Assembly (NCBI RefSeq): GCF_040807025.1
Contig: NC_090953.1
Span: forward strand, 21,746,997 to 21,810,996
DNA: 64,000 nt
Source: Struthio camelus
Lineage: Eukaryota; Chordata; Aves; Struthioniformes; Struthionidae
Reading direction: 5' to 3'
Part shown: one piece after another, positions 10,101 through 19,900 of the stretch
Numbering within the stretch: position 1 is the stretch's first letter
Layout: every line of letters starts with the position of its first letter
The notes under the pieces: generated by a model
Databases searched by the model: none
Told to the model about the DNA's origin: nothing
What the model saw: the letters and a program-made list of their open reading frames with translations, nothing else
Program-made: the position numbers and the translations under genes

Positions 10101-10711
10101 AAATAGTTTTAAGCTAGATCTTTACTCTTTATTATAGTCCCTCCCAAATTGTCAGCCTTTTTACATGTCCACGGCGCTGTAATTAAATCTAGCATCTACT
10201 GTATCTAGACAATAAGTGTGTTAATGGATTTTTATTTAAATCCTTCAGTGCTCTCTATATCTGCAGAGATGAGGTGCACTGTTCACAGCACACATTTAAA
10301 GCTATTTAATATTGTCTCTTTCTTCTAGTCCTTCCATACTCTACAGTATGTAAGACTAAACCTTTATATGTAGGGAGCTTTCTCTTCTTAATGTTAAAAT
10401 GGCTTTGTGATTCTGTTTGGCTTCTCAGGTCAGGACTACTTAACTTGTTACTACTTCACAAGGAGAAATAAAAAAAAAAAAAAAGCCTAACAGGAAAAGC
10501 TGTCCTAGGAATCTGTACATTTCATTTATATTTCATTCATTAGTCTGGAGTAAGCTTCAACTCTTCCTAAAAATAAATTGCACAAAACAATCTCCTGTTC
10601 ACCTCTTTAGTTTCCCCCTTCACCAACAAAGAATAAGCAAATTAAGGATCACTCACCTTTAAGGAAAAAGCAAACAGCAGCAGTTAGAAGGAGAGTGAGC
10701 GTGCTCTCCAT
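4046..10711 (-). CDS. CHRNA3: neuronal nicotinic acetylcholine receptor subunit alpha3 (complete, 6 coding exons, 496 aa)
   Basis: Ligand-binding alpha subunit of the pentameric acetylcholine-gated cation channel of autonomic ganglia, acting in the postsynaptic membrane with beta4, beta2 and alpha5. Coding exons are 10657-10711, 8535-8674, 8411-8455, 7762-7871, 5700-6711 and 4046-4174. They join in frame to 1491 nt. The signal peptide is about residues 1-22, with the mature start near SEAEHRL. The extracellular domain holds loop A Tyr115, Cys-loop Cys150-Cys164, loop B Trp171, and loop C Tyr212, Cys214-Cys215 and Tyr219, the vicinal-cysteine hallmark of alpha subunits. M1 is about 232-256, M2 263-283 and M3 293-317. 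A long cytoplasmic loop follows, and M4 is about 462-487. N-glycosylation sequons occur at Asn46 and Asn163. The start was chosen for a strong Kozak context (CACCATGG) and a clear signal peptide. No damage is visible. Confidence 0.97.
4285..4381. repeat. short tandem array of CACATATGCATGAC(T), four copies
   Basis: Four copies of CACATATGCATGAC(T) lie at 4296-4310, 4317-4331, 4343-4357 and 4368-4381. The first and third share a longer 26-bp unit (4285-4310 and 4332-4357), so the array looks like a 47-bp duplication containing two internal copies. Each copy holds the palindromes CATATG (an E-box) and ATGCAT. The array sits 110-210 bp upstream of CHRNA3 exon 6 inside intron 5. Confidence 0.9.
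4810..4822 (+). repeat. poly-G run
   Basis: Thirteen consecutive G on the plus strand, followed by AGGGAGG, inside CHRNA3 intron 5. It is C-rich in the transcript. It is possibly length-variable or a sequencing-sensitive run. Confidence 0.8.
5700..6711 (-). CDS. CHRNA3: CHRNA3 coding exon 5 (main extracellular core, M1-M3, cytoplasmic loop)
   Basis: This 1012-bp exon encodes residues 118-454, with its first base completing codon 117 (Asn). The acceptor AG is at 6713-6712 and the donor GTAAGA follows base 5700. It carries the Cys-loop ([15 protein letters not shown]), loop B W171, loop C YNCCEEIY and M1 with the invariant FYTIN..IIPC. The M2 pore helix begins [18 protein letters not shown], with intermediate-ring Glu262 at its cytoplasmic end. 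M3 and a Ser- and Cys-rich cytoplasmic loop complete it. An open frame continues upstream to an ATG at 6779-6777, but that stretch is intron. Confidence 0.97.
6712..7761 (-). other. CHRNA3: CHRNA3 intron 4
   Basis: Donor GTAAGA at 7761-7756, acceptor ACAG just before 6711. A moderately GC-rich patch (about 7200-7680) gives open frames on the minus strand that resemble no family I know. No exon is supported. Confidence 0.85.
7762..7871 (-). CDS. CHRNA3: CHRNA3 coding exon 4
   Basis: 110 bp, the canonical size in this family. It encodes residues 81-116 plus two bases of codon 117. It reads [16 protein letters not shown] and ends KPDIVLYN, including loop A Tyr115. Acceptor TAG at 7874-7872, donor GTAAGA at 7761-7756. 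Confidence 0.96.
7872..8410 (-). other. CHRNA3: CHRNA3 intron 3, GC-rich
   Basis: Donor GTAAGT at 8410-8405 and acceptor TAG at 7874-7872. The half nearest exon 3 is very rich in G, C and CpG and carries a 19-G run on the plus strand. Open frames of 81-119 codons on the plus strand here are products of the high GC content and match nothing known. Confidence 0.85.
8346..8364 (+). repeat. 19-nt poly-G tract
   Basis: Uninterrupted G on the plus strand within the CpG-rich segment. On the CHRNA3 transcript it becomes a C-run lying about 46 nt downstream of the exon 3 donor. It could form a G-quadruplex in the template strand. Confidence 0.9.
8411..8455 (-). CDS. CHRNA3: CHRNA3 coding exon 3 (45-bp microexon)
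   Basis: Exactly 45 bp, the conserved size in neuronal nAChR genes. It encodes residues 66-80, [15 protein letters not shown], phase 0 at both ends, with acceptor CAG and donor GTAAGT. It lies only 79 bp from exon 2. Confidence 0.96.
8535..8674 (-). CDS. CHRNA3: CHRNA3 coding exon 2
   Basis: 140 bp. Its first two bases complete Gly19. It encodes residues 20-65, including the mature N-terminus [17 protein letters not shown] and the N-glycosylation sequon Asn46-Ala-Ser, ending MSQLVKV. The acceptor is GGCAG and the donor GTGAGT. Strongly GC-biased relative to exons 5 and 6. Confidence 0.96.
8675..10656 (-). other. CHRNA3: CHRNA3 intron 1
   Basis: Donor GTGAGT at 10656-10651, acceptor CAG before 8674. 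It is GC-rich only next to exon 2 and AT-rich elsewhere, with a poly-A run near 10470. No coding exon is recognised. Confidence 0.85.
10657..10711 (-). CDS. CHRNA3: CHRNA3 coding exon 1 (signal peptide)
   Basis: Encodes residues 1-18, [18 protein letters not shown], plus the first base of Gly19: a hydrophobic signal peptide. The ATG (10711-10709) has an A at -3 and G at +4. The in-frame sequence upstream stays open but has no ATG before leaving the promoter-proximal region, so this is the first in-frame ATG. The donor is GTGAGT. Confidence 0.94.
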
Positions 10712-10925
10712 GGTGTTACGAATTGCTGCTTGTCGACAGCAGCTGCTGAAGGCAAGCTCAGCTGGCAGGATTGTAGGAGCGCAGGAAGCAGTGAGAGCTC
10801 CGCTCCTCCGGTGTATGAAATGCTTGCAAGCAGCAGACAGCAGAACCCTGAACACAGCTCTGCGCAGTGAGCTCCCATTAGGTTTGCTGTGCTGCCCCCT
10901 TTCCAGCTGCCCAGACTGTCATAAA
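10712..10925 (-). promoter_or_regulatory. CHRNA3: CHRNA3 5'UTR / proximal promoter region with three CAGCTG E-boxes
   Basis: CAGCTG occurs at 10740-10745, 10759-10764 and 10914-10919, all within 210 bp upstream of the CHRNA3 ATG. No TATA box is obvious. bHLH proneural factors of the ASCL1/ATOH7 type are known regulators of neuronal nAChR genes. A link to these sites is inference. The transcription start is not known from the sequence. Confidence 0.45.
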
Positions 10926-13900
10926 CAGTGTTGGAAACAGGAAATAAATTGTAGGCAAAATAGATGCTATTAATGTAGGCAAGGAGCAGTCATCTGACAA
11001 GGACAGGGGGCACCATAAACTGGTGCATAAATGAACCCAATAATGTGACAGTGCTCAAGATTTTTCCAGTCAGCTGCTGTACAGGATCCTTCTTCATAAG
11101 AAGTTTATGCCAAGCTATTAGGACAGGTTTAGTTAATGAAAATCTTATAATTGAATTGTGCTGAAATGGATATTGACATTAGGGACACCTAATGTAGCAG
11201 TGAACTGAGATCATAAGACCTGAATTTCCAATTGTGCACAGTTAATGTTTGAGGTTTTTTTTTTTTTTTCCTGGCAGTGTCTTATCCTTACAAGCATGTG
11301 TGAGGTGCTTGTCTCTAGCCTGATTCTTTACTATATGAAAAGGATGTCATTGTTCCGTGGAGTAACATTAAGCACCCTCACAAATATTGCCAGGATCTGA
11401 GCCTGGAGATGTATATGCAGCAGGCAGGATCCAGCAAGAGCCAGGAGTTTGGGTTGGAGGCCAAACTAGACCAAAGCTCTTGAGAATAAGTGTTTTTGGA
11501 CCTCCTGTTTTCATGGGCTGGAAAGGTCAACTTTGGGAAGGGGAGTAAGAGTGCCGGATGCCAGCCTGGTCCCACGTAGTCCTGTTGTTCAGGGGAAAGG
11601 AGATGGAGGAAAATGGGGGTGTTGTGTTTGAAGTTCTGGCCAAGATTATTCTCAAGCAGTAATCTTGGCTGGAAGAGCTCCTGTAGACCTGTAAATTCTC
11701 ATTGCAAATTGAACAGATTTAATCTTTCTACTGTCATTGATTTTCTTTCTGAAGTTACAAAAAACAAACAAACAAAAGGCTTGGGATTGTTTTCAGCAAA
11801 GAATTTCTATAATAAAAAATCTTCTGGGGAGAGGGTGTAACACAAGTCAAGGAATTGGGAAAATGGGACATTTTCTTCTCATGTTTTTCTGGAATTGGAC
11901 CCTTCAGTACAAACATATAGCTGAAGTTGGACGGTAAGGGGTTGCCTTTCTCTCTTGCCTATGAAGGACTTACTGCCTGGGATCATCCCATATCTGCCTT
12001 TCAGAGCCACAAATGTTGGATATGTTTCCTCTGTAGTCATAAACTCATGGTTTGCAAAGTGGCTCGTTCATAGGTGACTGTTAGCTTCCTTATCAAATTG
12101 TATGTCGCTTTTTGCCTCCCTCTTGAAAAGCAAGGTGATGCGGGGAACATGGGAGCTGTGGTGGTTGCGTGTGTCTGGGCAGTCTGTCTTGGACGGGGGG
12201 GAGGGAAGAATTTGGGATTCCATCCTTGTTTTGGGTAATGGTGAGAGGGAAGCCCCGTGGAACAGGAGCGCTGGTAGGGAAGGGTGAATGACAACCCCAC
12301 TTAGCATGATGTTAAGTGGTAGCAGTGGGAGAAGGAGCACCAGACGGGGTTCAGCTGCTCTTGGCACAGAGCTTGTTTATCCTATTTACTCCGTCTCTCA
12401 GAGCATCATTCAGTCCATCCCCAGACACATGCTCTTTGGATAATTTCTGTAATGGTATTAGCTGGGAGGAAATAGGTTTTACTGTCCATTTGATTTTATT
12501 TATTTTTTCCAGAGGACTCTGCCGTTTGGTCTTGTAGCTTAACCCTTTTGTGGGCATGTGTTCTTGCTTTTCTAGGGCATGCAGACTAGTTTTTTTTTTC
12601 CCTTTCTGCCTTCTAGATTTCCCTGAATGAGCAGCATTATCACTAGGATGTTTGTTTTTAATCCCAGGCAGACATGAGCTACAGCTTCAAAGATCAGATC
12701 AGAACCAGGTTCCCCAAAATTCAGTGTTCAAACCTGAAGAGTTTGGAAATGGCTGATCTGCAGAGGCAGTGAAGAACCATTGTATCGTTCAGGTATTTTA
12801 GCTTAATTTGCTTAGTTGCTGAAATTTTCATCAGTGTTTGTATGCACAGATGATATTTTCCCTCTGATGTCATTCACTGGAGCTCCTGGTGAAATCAGAC
12901 AGGTTTGTGGTAGGCTTATTTTTGTGGCTAGGGAGGGTGATACGATAAGAACACGTCACCATGACTGCATTGCAGAACTACGTAGGAGAAGAATTTGTAC
13001 GGGTAGGGGGAAGCTCATCCACCCATGAATGTCTGCAGTAACAAACTGCGTAGCCTTTCCTTTTAATAACCGTGCCACTTCTGACGCTGTTTCTCCAGAT
13101 CAAATCTTGGAACCAGCTCAGGTCATGAGGAAGGGAATATTTTCCCACCTAACTTTGGAGTATTTATGCTCCCTTTCTGGGTTGGTTTGGCTGCAGGGGT
13201 GCAAACGAGTCCCAAACAAACTCACCAGGAGGCAGGTGGCGTGTGTATGTGATGATATCGGCTGTGCTTTGTGTTTGAGTGAAGACAGGATTGGTCTAGG
13301 CTGAAGGAGTTTTGAAAAGGTGTGGAGTGGGTATGGAGCCATCAGAGACTTCCCCCACTAGGAGAGAAGCGTTGGCTGGCCGCGCGCTTCCGGTGAAACA
13401 GATTTGTTAGAAAATAAGCTTTGAATGACCACCTTTTTTTTTTCTTTTAAACTGAAGAGCATTGCTGTAAAAACTGTGAAAACTAGAAGTGTTGAAGATT
13501 ATTTTGTTTGATAAACTGGGACTCTCCAAAATTCGCATCAGTCACCATGCGAGATGGCATTTTAAGCTGGTTCCGCTTCTCCAGAACACTTCTATCTTTG
13601 AAATTTTGCCAAAAAATCAAAGCAAAACCCTACTATCCTTTGAGAAGCTAAACTGGAAACAGTTTTATGTAGGTAGAGCTGATGGAGCTGCTGAGAGTTA
13701 GGCAAAAATAGCATTTCCCATTTTGAAACCAGTTTTTAATAGGCCACAAATTTGCCAAACCTTAACAATTTGGGTGAAGTTTTCCATGCTGAAGTCTCCA
13801 TGGATTGAATTATTTCTGAAAGCTTTACAAAAATACAGTGGTGATTTCGGAAAAGGTGACTAGGGAAAAGTATATTGCTTCACTCATGATTAAAAAACGA

Positions 13901-16768
13901 ATAAGATGGCCACAATATATGGGAAGCACTAGAGCCACCATATCCTGGATGAGCAACTCCAGTTCAGCAGGGATCTCCCTGGGGCCAGGGAAGTGCCTTT
14001 TAAAAACCCTGTCTGGGCTGGTGTAATTTGAGGCCTCTGTTTGCCTGTGCTCTATGGCTGGCTGAGCTGCCAAAGCCTATCTGAAACTCTTACCACGCTG
14101 AAGGTAATTCAGCTGAAGGCTGCAGGGATGGAGCCGAGCGTTATCAGTCACTGCTGCTCATAAAGATAAGACCGACCATGAGATGGGAGCGCAGGAAATC
14201 TTGATCTAGTTGCTTTCAGGCAGTGTGGAGGAATAGGGAGAAAGTGGGAGAGGGGAAGGGGGTAATGGTCAGCAGGAGACTGGCCTAGGGTATCAGAGCG
14301 GGACAGAGCCAAACATGTTGTTGGTGCTGGGGGAGAAGAGCGCAGAGAGGGGCCTTTGCTCTGCACAGGCTCCTAGGTCCAGTGTCTGTCGGGGTGGACT
14401 GAAGGGTCCGAGGCCGACTTGCTGTGTCCTCGACTGCTTGTCCGCTCTCCCTTTTCCCTCCAGAGTGTGCGGTGGTTCACAGCAACAATCATGCTTGCGC
14501 TGCCTTCTCTCAGATTCATGTTCAGGGTTACTGTGGGATTTAAAGCAGCTTTGCTTTCACACTGTCAGCGCAGCACTGGCAGCTGCTCTGGCTTCCCTCT
14601 GGCTTCTTTGTGAGCAAAAAAAGCTACATAGCAACTGGGGCAGGGTGTACACATGAGCTTGTGATGGTCTAAGGCACAGCAGCTCCTGGCGTATAACCTA
14701 ATGTGGAGGAGCATCTCCTTGCATGGGCGGAGGAATCTCTCTGTTCCCTTGGGGCTGTGTGTGCCCCTGCTCATCTTGCCGCTGTTGTTTCAATTGCCTG
14801 CAGGTAAAAGCAACCACAGCTCTGCTATTTAGGCTTAAGAGGTAGAAGAACACATTTGAGGCAGGGGAAGCGAGGTCTGACTACTTTAAACAGTCGCACT
14901 GCCACCCGTCACCATGGCAGATGTCAAGAGCAGTTGATGCTGGGGGGAGGACCAGAGCATTGCCACCCTCTGGGAAAGGAGGATATGGCAGCTTCTACAG
15001 AGAAGAATGCACTGGCATGGCTGCATTGATACAGCTGTCGCAGAGGCCTCTTTCACCCTTCTGCCCTGTCCTGTATAGAGGAAGGGGACTGGAAGGGAGG
15101 ATGACGGTATTACAACCTTTCCTTCTCCCAGCATATGGCTAAGGGGAGCTGCTGCTGCTGCTTAAAGAGCCTCCCCCACCGCCAACTTCTGTTGCTTTTT
15201 TCCTTATATCTTTCCTAGGCTGCAGTGCACCAGGCCATGATGCAGCGCTCAGGCCTCTGGGAGATCCCGTTCAGCACTGGCGCTGGTCTCCATCTCCAGG
15301 TGGAGGCACTGGGAGAGGTGGGCCAGGCACTGAGAGCAGGGAGCAGGGGTGGCCAGCAGTGCTGGGGAATTCAGCGTGTGAGCAGGGGCGAACCCCCAGG
15401 GAAAAAAGGTTCTGGAGGTGCCCTGAGCAGCTGAAAAGGTTTCAGTGTAGCTGGTTTGGCATGTCTAAATCTATGTGGTATCTGCAGATGCCTGAGGACG
15501 GTGATCCAGGTAGGGCCACAGCTCAGTTCTGACGTGGGCAAGTAAAGCCAGTGATGCCCTCAGCTGTGGCTTGTCAGAGAACGTGGGTTTGGATGTGCTA
15601 ATCCTCCCATGGGACGGGTGACCTGACGTTACCCCCTTCTAGGCAGTGGTGGATCTTAACAATTTCTTCAGTAGTCATTAATTGTGCCTCTTAATGGTGG
15701 TAGAATTGCTGTGTCCTGACAATACCCCAACAAAGAGCTAAAGTTGTTTTAGCCTGAAAAATATCAGAAGCCCGGTTCTGTTTTTGCAAGTGGAAAGCTA
15801 CCTGGAACAAGGCTGGTAGCATTGTTCTGTAGCCAGAGTCTTGGGCTCTGAACTGACTTCTGCCAAAGACTGTACAAGTACTCTGCACTTGCATAGCTAA
15901 TTTGCTGAGGGTTATACTTTAAATCGCAATAAAATCTCCCCAACAAAACGTGAAGGTCTGTCTTTTGTAGTAGTCTTCTCTGCTAGATGCTTTCCTATAC
16001 TGTTAGTCTTAGATTCGTGAAAGCATATATGACCCCCACTTACATGAGCTGTGAAAGTTGCAGGAACATTTCAGGACTAAATCTATATATAGGAGAATTT
16101 TCACATTTTATTTATATTTCATGACTGAACAAAGTATATAAATGTTTGTTTATCACATATTAATTTGGCCTCCATTCATTGATCTGCTAGCAGAGATGGC
16201 AAGATGAGAAACTTGATAGTGGCATCTCAAAAGTGGCTCTGTTTTTCAGTTCAATCTTAAACATCACATTCAAAGCAGCTAAACAGTAATGATTCCACCT
16301 GTAACACTCTTTAAAAACCGGACACAAGTAGGTTTGAGGCATTTGAAGGAAACAGATGTCATAGCAATAGCTTCTTTGTAATATGGAAACTGCAGTGTGG
16401 AAACTGCAGCATTCTGAGGAAAGAAAATGTCCTTCCTGAGGCAATGTATATAAAATACCATTTTAATAATAATCTGAGCTAGGATGGCATATTGTACAGT
16501 AAATGCCTTTCTCTGTAATATTTGGGCTTCAGATGATTGAAAAAGGGCCAACATATCACCAGAAGTAATGAAGTCATTGGAAAAAATAGTTGTTTTCTGG
16601 ATTTTTCCTATCACAATAATCTAGGAGGTCAAATTCTACTTTCCACTTCCCTACTGTTAATCTGATGCAAGAGCAACTCCATTGACTTCTCTCTGGATTT
16701 ATCAGAGGGGAACTGAGAGCAGAATGAGGCCCAACATCTACTTAAGCATTGCCAATTTTAAATGACAA
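10926..16768. other. CHRNA3 upstream / CHRNB4 downstream intergenic DNA
   Basis: Head-to-tail spacer between CHRNB4 (stop at 16769-16771) and CHRNA3. It contains the CHRNB4 3'UTR at its right end and CHRNA3 upstream regulatory DNA at its left. In mammals an enhancer in this interval (beta4 3') drives cluster expression. Homology here is not shown. The open frames seen, for example around 14.3-14.65 kb, resemble no known protein. No gene is supported. Confidence 0.75.
16107..16112 (-). promoter_or_regulatory. CHRNB4: candidate CHRNB4 poly(A) signal
   Basis: TTTATT on the plus strand, AATAAA in the CHRNB4 direction, about 660 nt past the stop codon and in AT-rich sequence. Its use is not proven. 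Confidence 0.4.
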
Positions 16769-16909
16769 CTAAGGGTTCATGGTGGCAGTATGGTTTTGAA
16801 AAAGTGGCTGCAGAAATAATCCAACAGTGCCCAGGACACAAACAAAGACGAATATCCAGAGAAACAGCCTGTCCACTACCATGGCAACATACTTCCAATC
16901 TTCAATGAC
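16769..16909 (-). CDS. CHRNB4: CHRNB4 coding exon 6 (M4 and C-terminus)
   Basis: Encodes residues 444-489, [18 protein letters not shown] then M4, ending [10 protein letters not shown] before TAG at 16771-16769. The acceptor is TTCCAG. It joins in phase 0 to exon 5 at the conserved DNDQS/VIEDW junction. Confidence 0.96.
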   Translation of the reverse strand, partial: VIEDWKYVAMVVDRLFLWIFVFVCVLGTVGLFLQPLFQNHTATMNP

Positions 16910-19900
16910 CTGGAAGAGAAAGCCAATTAAAGATATTAGCAGTTTGTCATATTCATCCCCCTTGTTTTTGCTGACACCGCGTCTTTGTATGCGAAAATAA
17001 AAGGAAACAAATCTCAAGGGTAAGGGAACAAATGGACTTCAGAGTTCAGGGAGGAATTTTTCTCCTACGACCGTTTTGGGCAGTGGAGAAAAATGACGTA
17101 AACATTTCTTGGATACATCAGGTACTGAGTGTGGTTGAGTGCCTTGTGCTGGTCCAGAAGAACTCAGAGTATAATACAGTTAAGCAAATGCTTACCTGAA
17201 TTTTAGCTTGCAGATGCTATTAGCTTCAGTGGACAAAGAGGGACAATATTTAGTGCTGTTAAACAAGGTTAGCTTCAGAGTTCTTTTCTGATCAGCAGTC
17301 TTCTTAATCAAGAGTTTTAATGCATATTATTAATACTCCTACTTTTATTAAAATCCCTTTTTTTTTTCCTTGCATATGCTGTCTGTGAAAGTCGTAGGGG
17401 CCAGCCTTAGATTTCATTCTCAAACTGAAGTGACTATAAGCCTGTTACTATAAGGGGGGAATATTTTAATCTATTCATTTGCATCTCAGGAATGGTTATT
17501 TTTTCATCTCTCACTGATTCTAGTTACACATGGGACATATTCACCTGAATAACTTTACAGTGCTTCTCATTTATCTCATGTCTCATATCAGACCATTGTA
17601 TATTTTTTTTTCACTGCACAGTTGTAATTCCCACTGCTGCTAATGGGAATTCTGCCCTTCTGAGATGAAACTATAGGAGATGTACAGGAGCAGTTGTTAG
17701 GAGACCATGATAATGAAGGAAAAGCAGAGCTGAAAATTATGAATCCAGAAAACAGTAATATGTAATATCAGAGGGCCCTGTGTAAAAAGCATTCAATTCA
17801 TGTTTAAGGTATAAAATTCCATTGAAAATTGCTCTTATTCTCAAATGGATGCTGCGTGGATTCTTTAATATGCAACACATTCTTGCAAGAGTTTCTATGC
17901 TGTTGGAAAACTTTTGTCTGCGCTATGAATCTGCTTCTGTTCAGTCAGTTTCAGTATGCAAGCTCATGTCTAATGTTAATAGCTGATCTTCTTTATTTAT
18001 ATTGACAGTAATTTCAGTTAATAGAAAACATGAATGTCTCAGCAGCGTGCTCCTCAGGGGACTCCTGCCAGATCTGAAACCAGACATTCAGAGTTACTCA
18101 GTCTGCTTGGCTGAAGGAGGGAGAACACAGCAGGAATAGAGACCCTGAAGTCTGACTGGGATCTGGGACTGAGCAGGGTCACAGAGAGGACATATGAAGA
18201 TGTAAGGATGATTTTTCGTAACCGCGGATGCTTGTCTAAGCAAAACTCTGAACTGTCTTTTTCCAAGCATTGTTCAGTGGGTGCTTATATCATCTTTAGT
18301 GTGTTAGCTAGTAGCCCATGAGTAGGGCATGTAAACAGAATAGCAGCAGGACTGCTTAAATGTGTCCTGGATCCAGGACTTTTCATGTCCAATAGAGAGT
18401 CTGATTTGGCTCAAATGGAAGAAGTGTCTCAGCTCTACTGGCATTAGGAATTTGATCCTACCCGTTGTTTGCCATGGTAGATTATGATAAGCAGCACCTG
18501 TTTCTCAATTACAGACAGGGATCTTAGCCCAGAAAGAGTGTTTGCAGAGGACTTCTTACCTATTTCACTAAATCTTCCTTCTATGCCTAATTAGGTAAAT
18601 GAATGCTTGAGCTGCATGTCGATCATTTCTTGGTAACATGGCCTGGCTATGGGTTGTGTCACAGTCTCGTTGAAGACAATGGGGAAAAATATTATTAATA
18701 ACATTTTCTGAACTGAACTGGAACTGAATATTAATTTCTTTCCCTGCCAAACACTACCTGCAGCATGGCTTTTTCAAGGTTATTTCACCACTTCCTGGGC
18801 AATCAACAATCTCTCTTTGTAGAAACAGCCATTACCTTTCAGGACAGCATTGGCTTTACCAAACTGTTTTTCCTTAAGTTCTTTTAATGACAAAAAATTG
18901 TATTATCTTACAAATTATATCTAGAATCTCCCTAAAAACTTTAAGATGGCTAGGGAGTTCAATTCTCCTTTCTAAAGAAGAGCACTGCTACAGGGAAAGA
19001 CAAGGGATGAAGTTTAGGAAGATGGGGATGATTTCTCCTTTTTACTTACACTCTGGTCATTGTCATCTCTTTTCATGTGCTCTGCTATAAAACTGACTCC
19101 ATCAATTGCTTCTTGGACTTCAGGAGAAAATTTCATGGTTGATCTTAACCTAAAATCTTGATGGCTACTGACATTGTCAAGAGTCTCTGTGATTTTCATA
19201 TTGTATTTTTTGGCGGAGGCTGTATTCATAAAATAGGTGGAGTTCTTGTGCAGTTCAGCGGGGTCCATACAAAGATTCTCCGATCTTGTCTTTTTGTGGC
19301 TGCACAGCCTTTGCCGTGGAGAACTATTTTCTGGGCGCTTCATGAACAGATAGGCTGGGAGTCTCTCAAGGAAAACCAGCTTTACCCAAGGGGGCATAGT
19401 GTGAGTACTTGGGGATCTGTGGTGGACATTGAGTACACAGACACTGGTAACTATTGAGAATGTCACTAGTACCATTGTAAACATGAGATACTTCCCAATC
19501 AGTGGAACATCTAGAGATGTTGGAGGGACAATTTTGGAGATCAGCAGCAAGAACACTGTCAAGGCAAGCAACACAGATATGCATAAGGTCATCTTTTCAC
19601 CACAGTCTGAAGGCAAGTAGAACACCAGGATGGCTAAGGATGTAATTAGCACACAGGGAATGATAAGATTGATGGTATAAAAAAGAGGTTTCCTTTTAAT
19701 AATGAAGTCATAGGTCACATCGACATAATTGGGGTCCAAAGGGTTTACAGTCCTCCTTCCTGGGAGTGCTACAATATCCCATTCTCCACTCGGTGTAAAG
19801 TCGTCCATGCTTGCCATGGAAGTTCTAAGTACCATATCAATTTCTGTATGATCATATGTCCAAGACCGGAACTTTAGCGTGCAGTTTTGCTGATCAAATG

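Noticed and set aside
10712-10855. N-terminal extension of CHRNA3 from the upstream in-frame open region
   Set aside because: There is no in-frame ATG upstream within the open stretch (its apparent start is GTG). The downstream ATG has a strong Kozak context and a canonical signal peptide.
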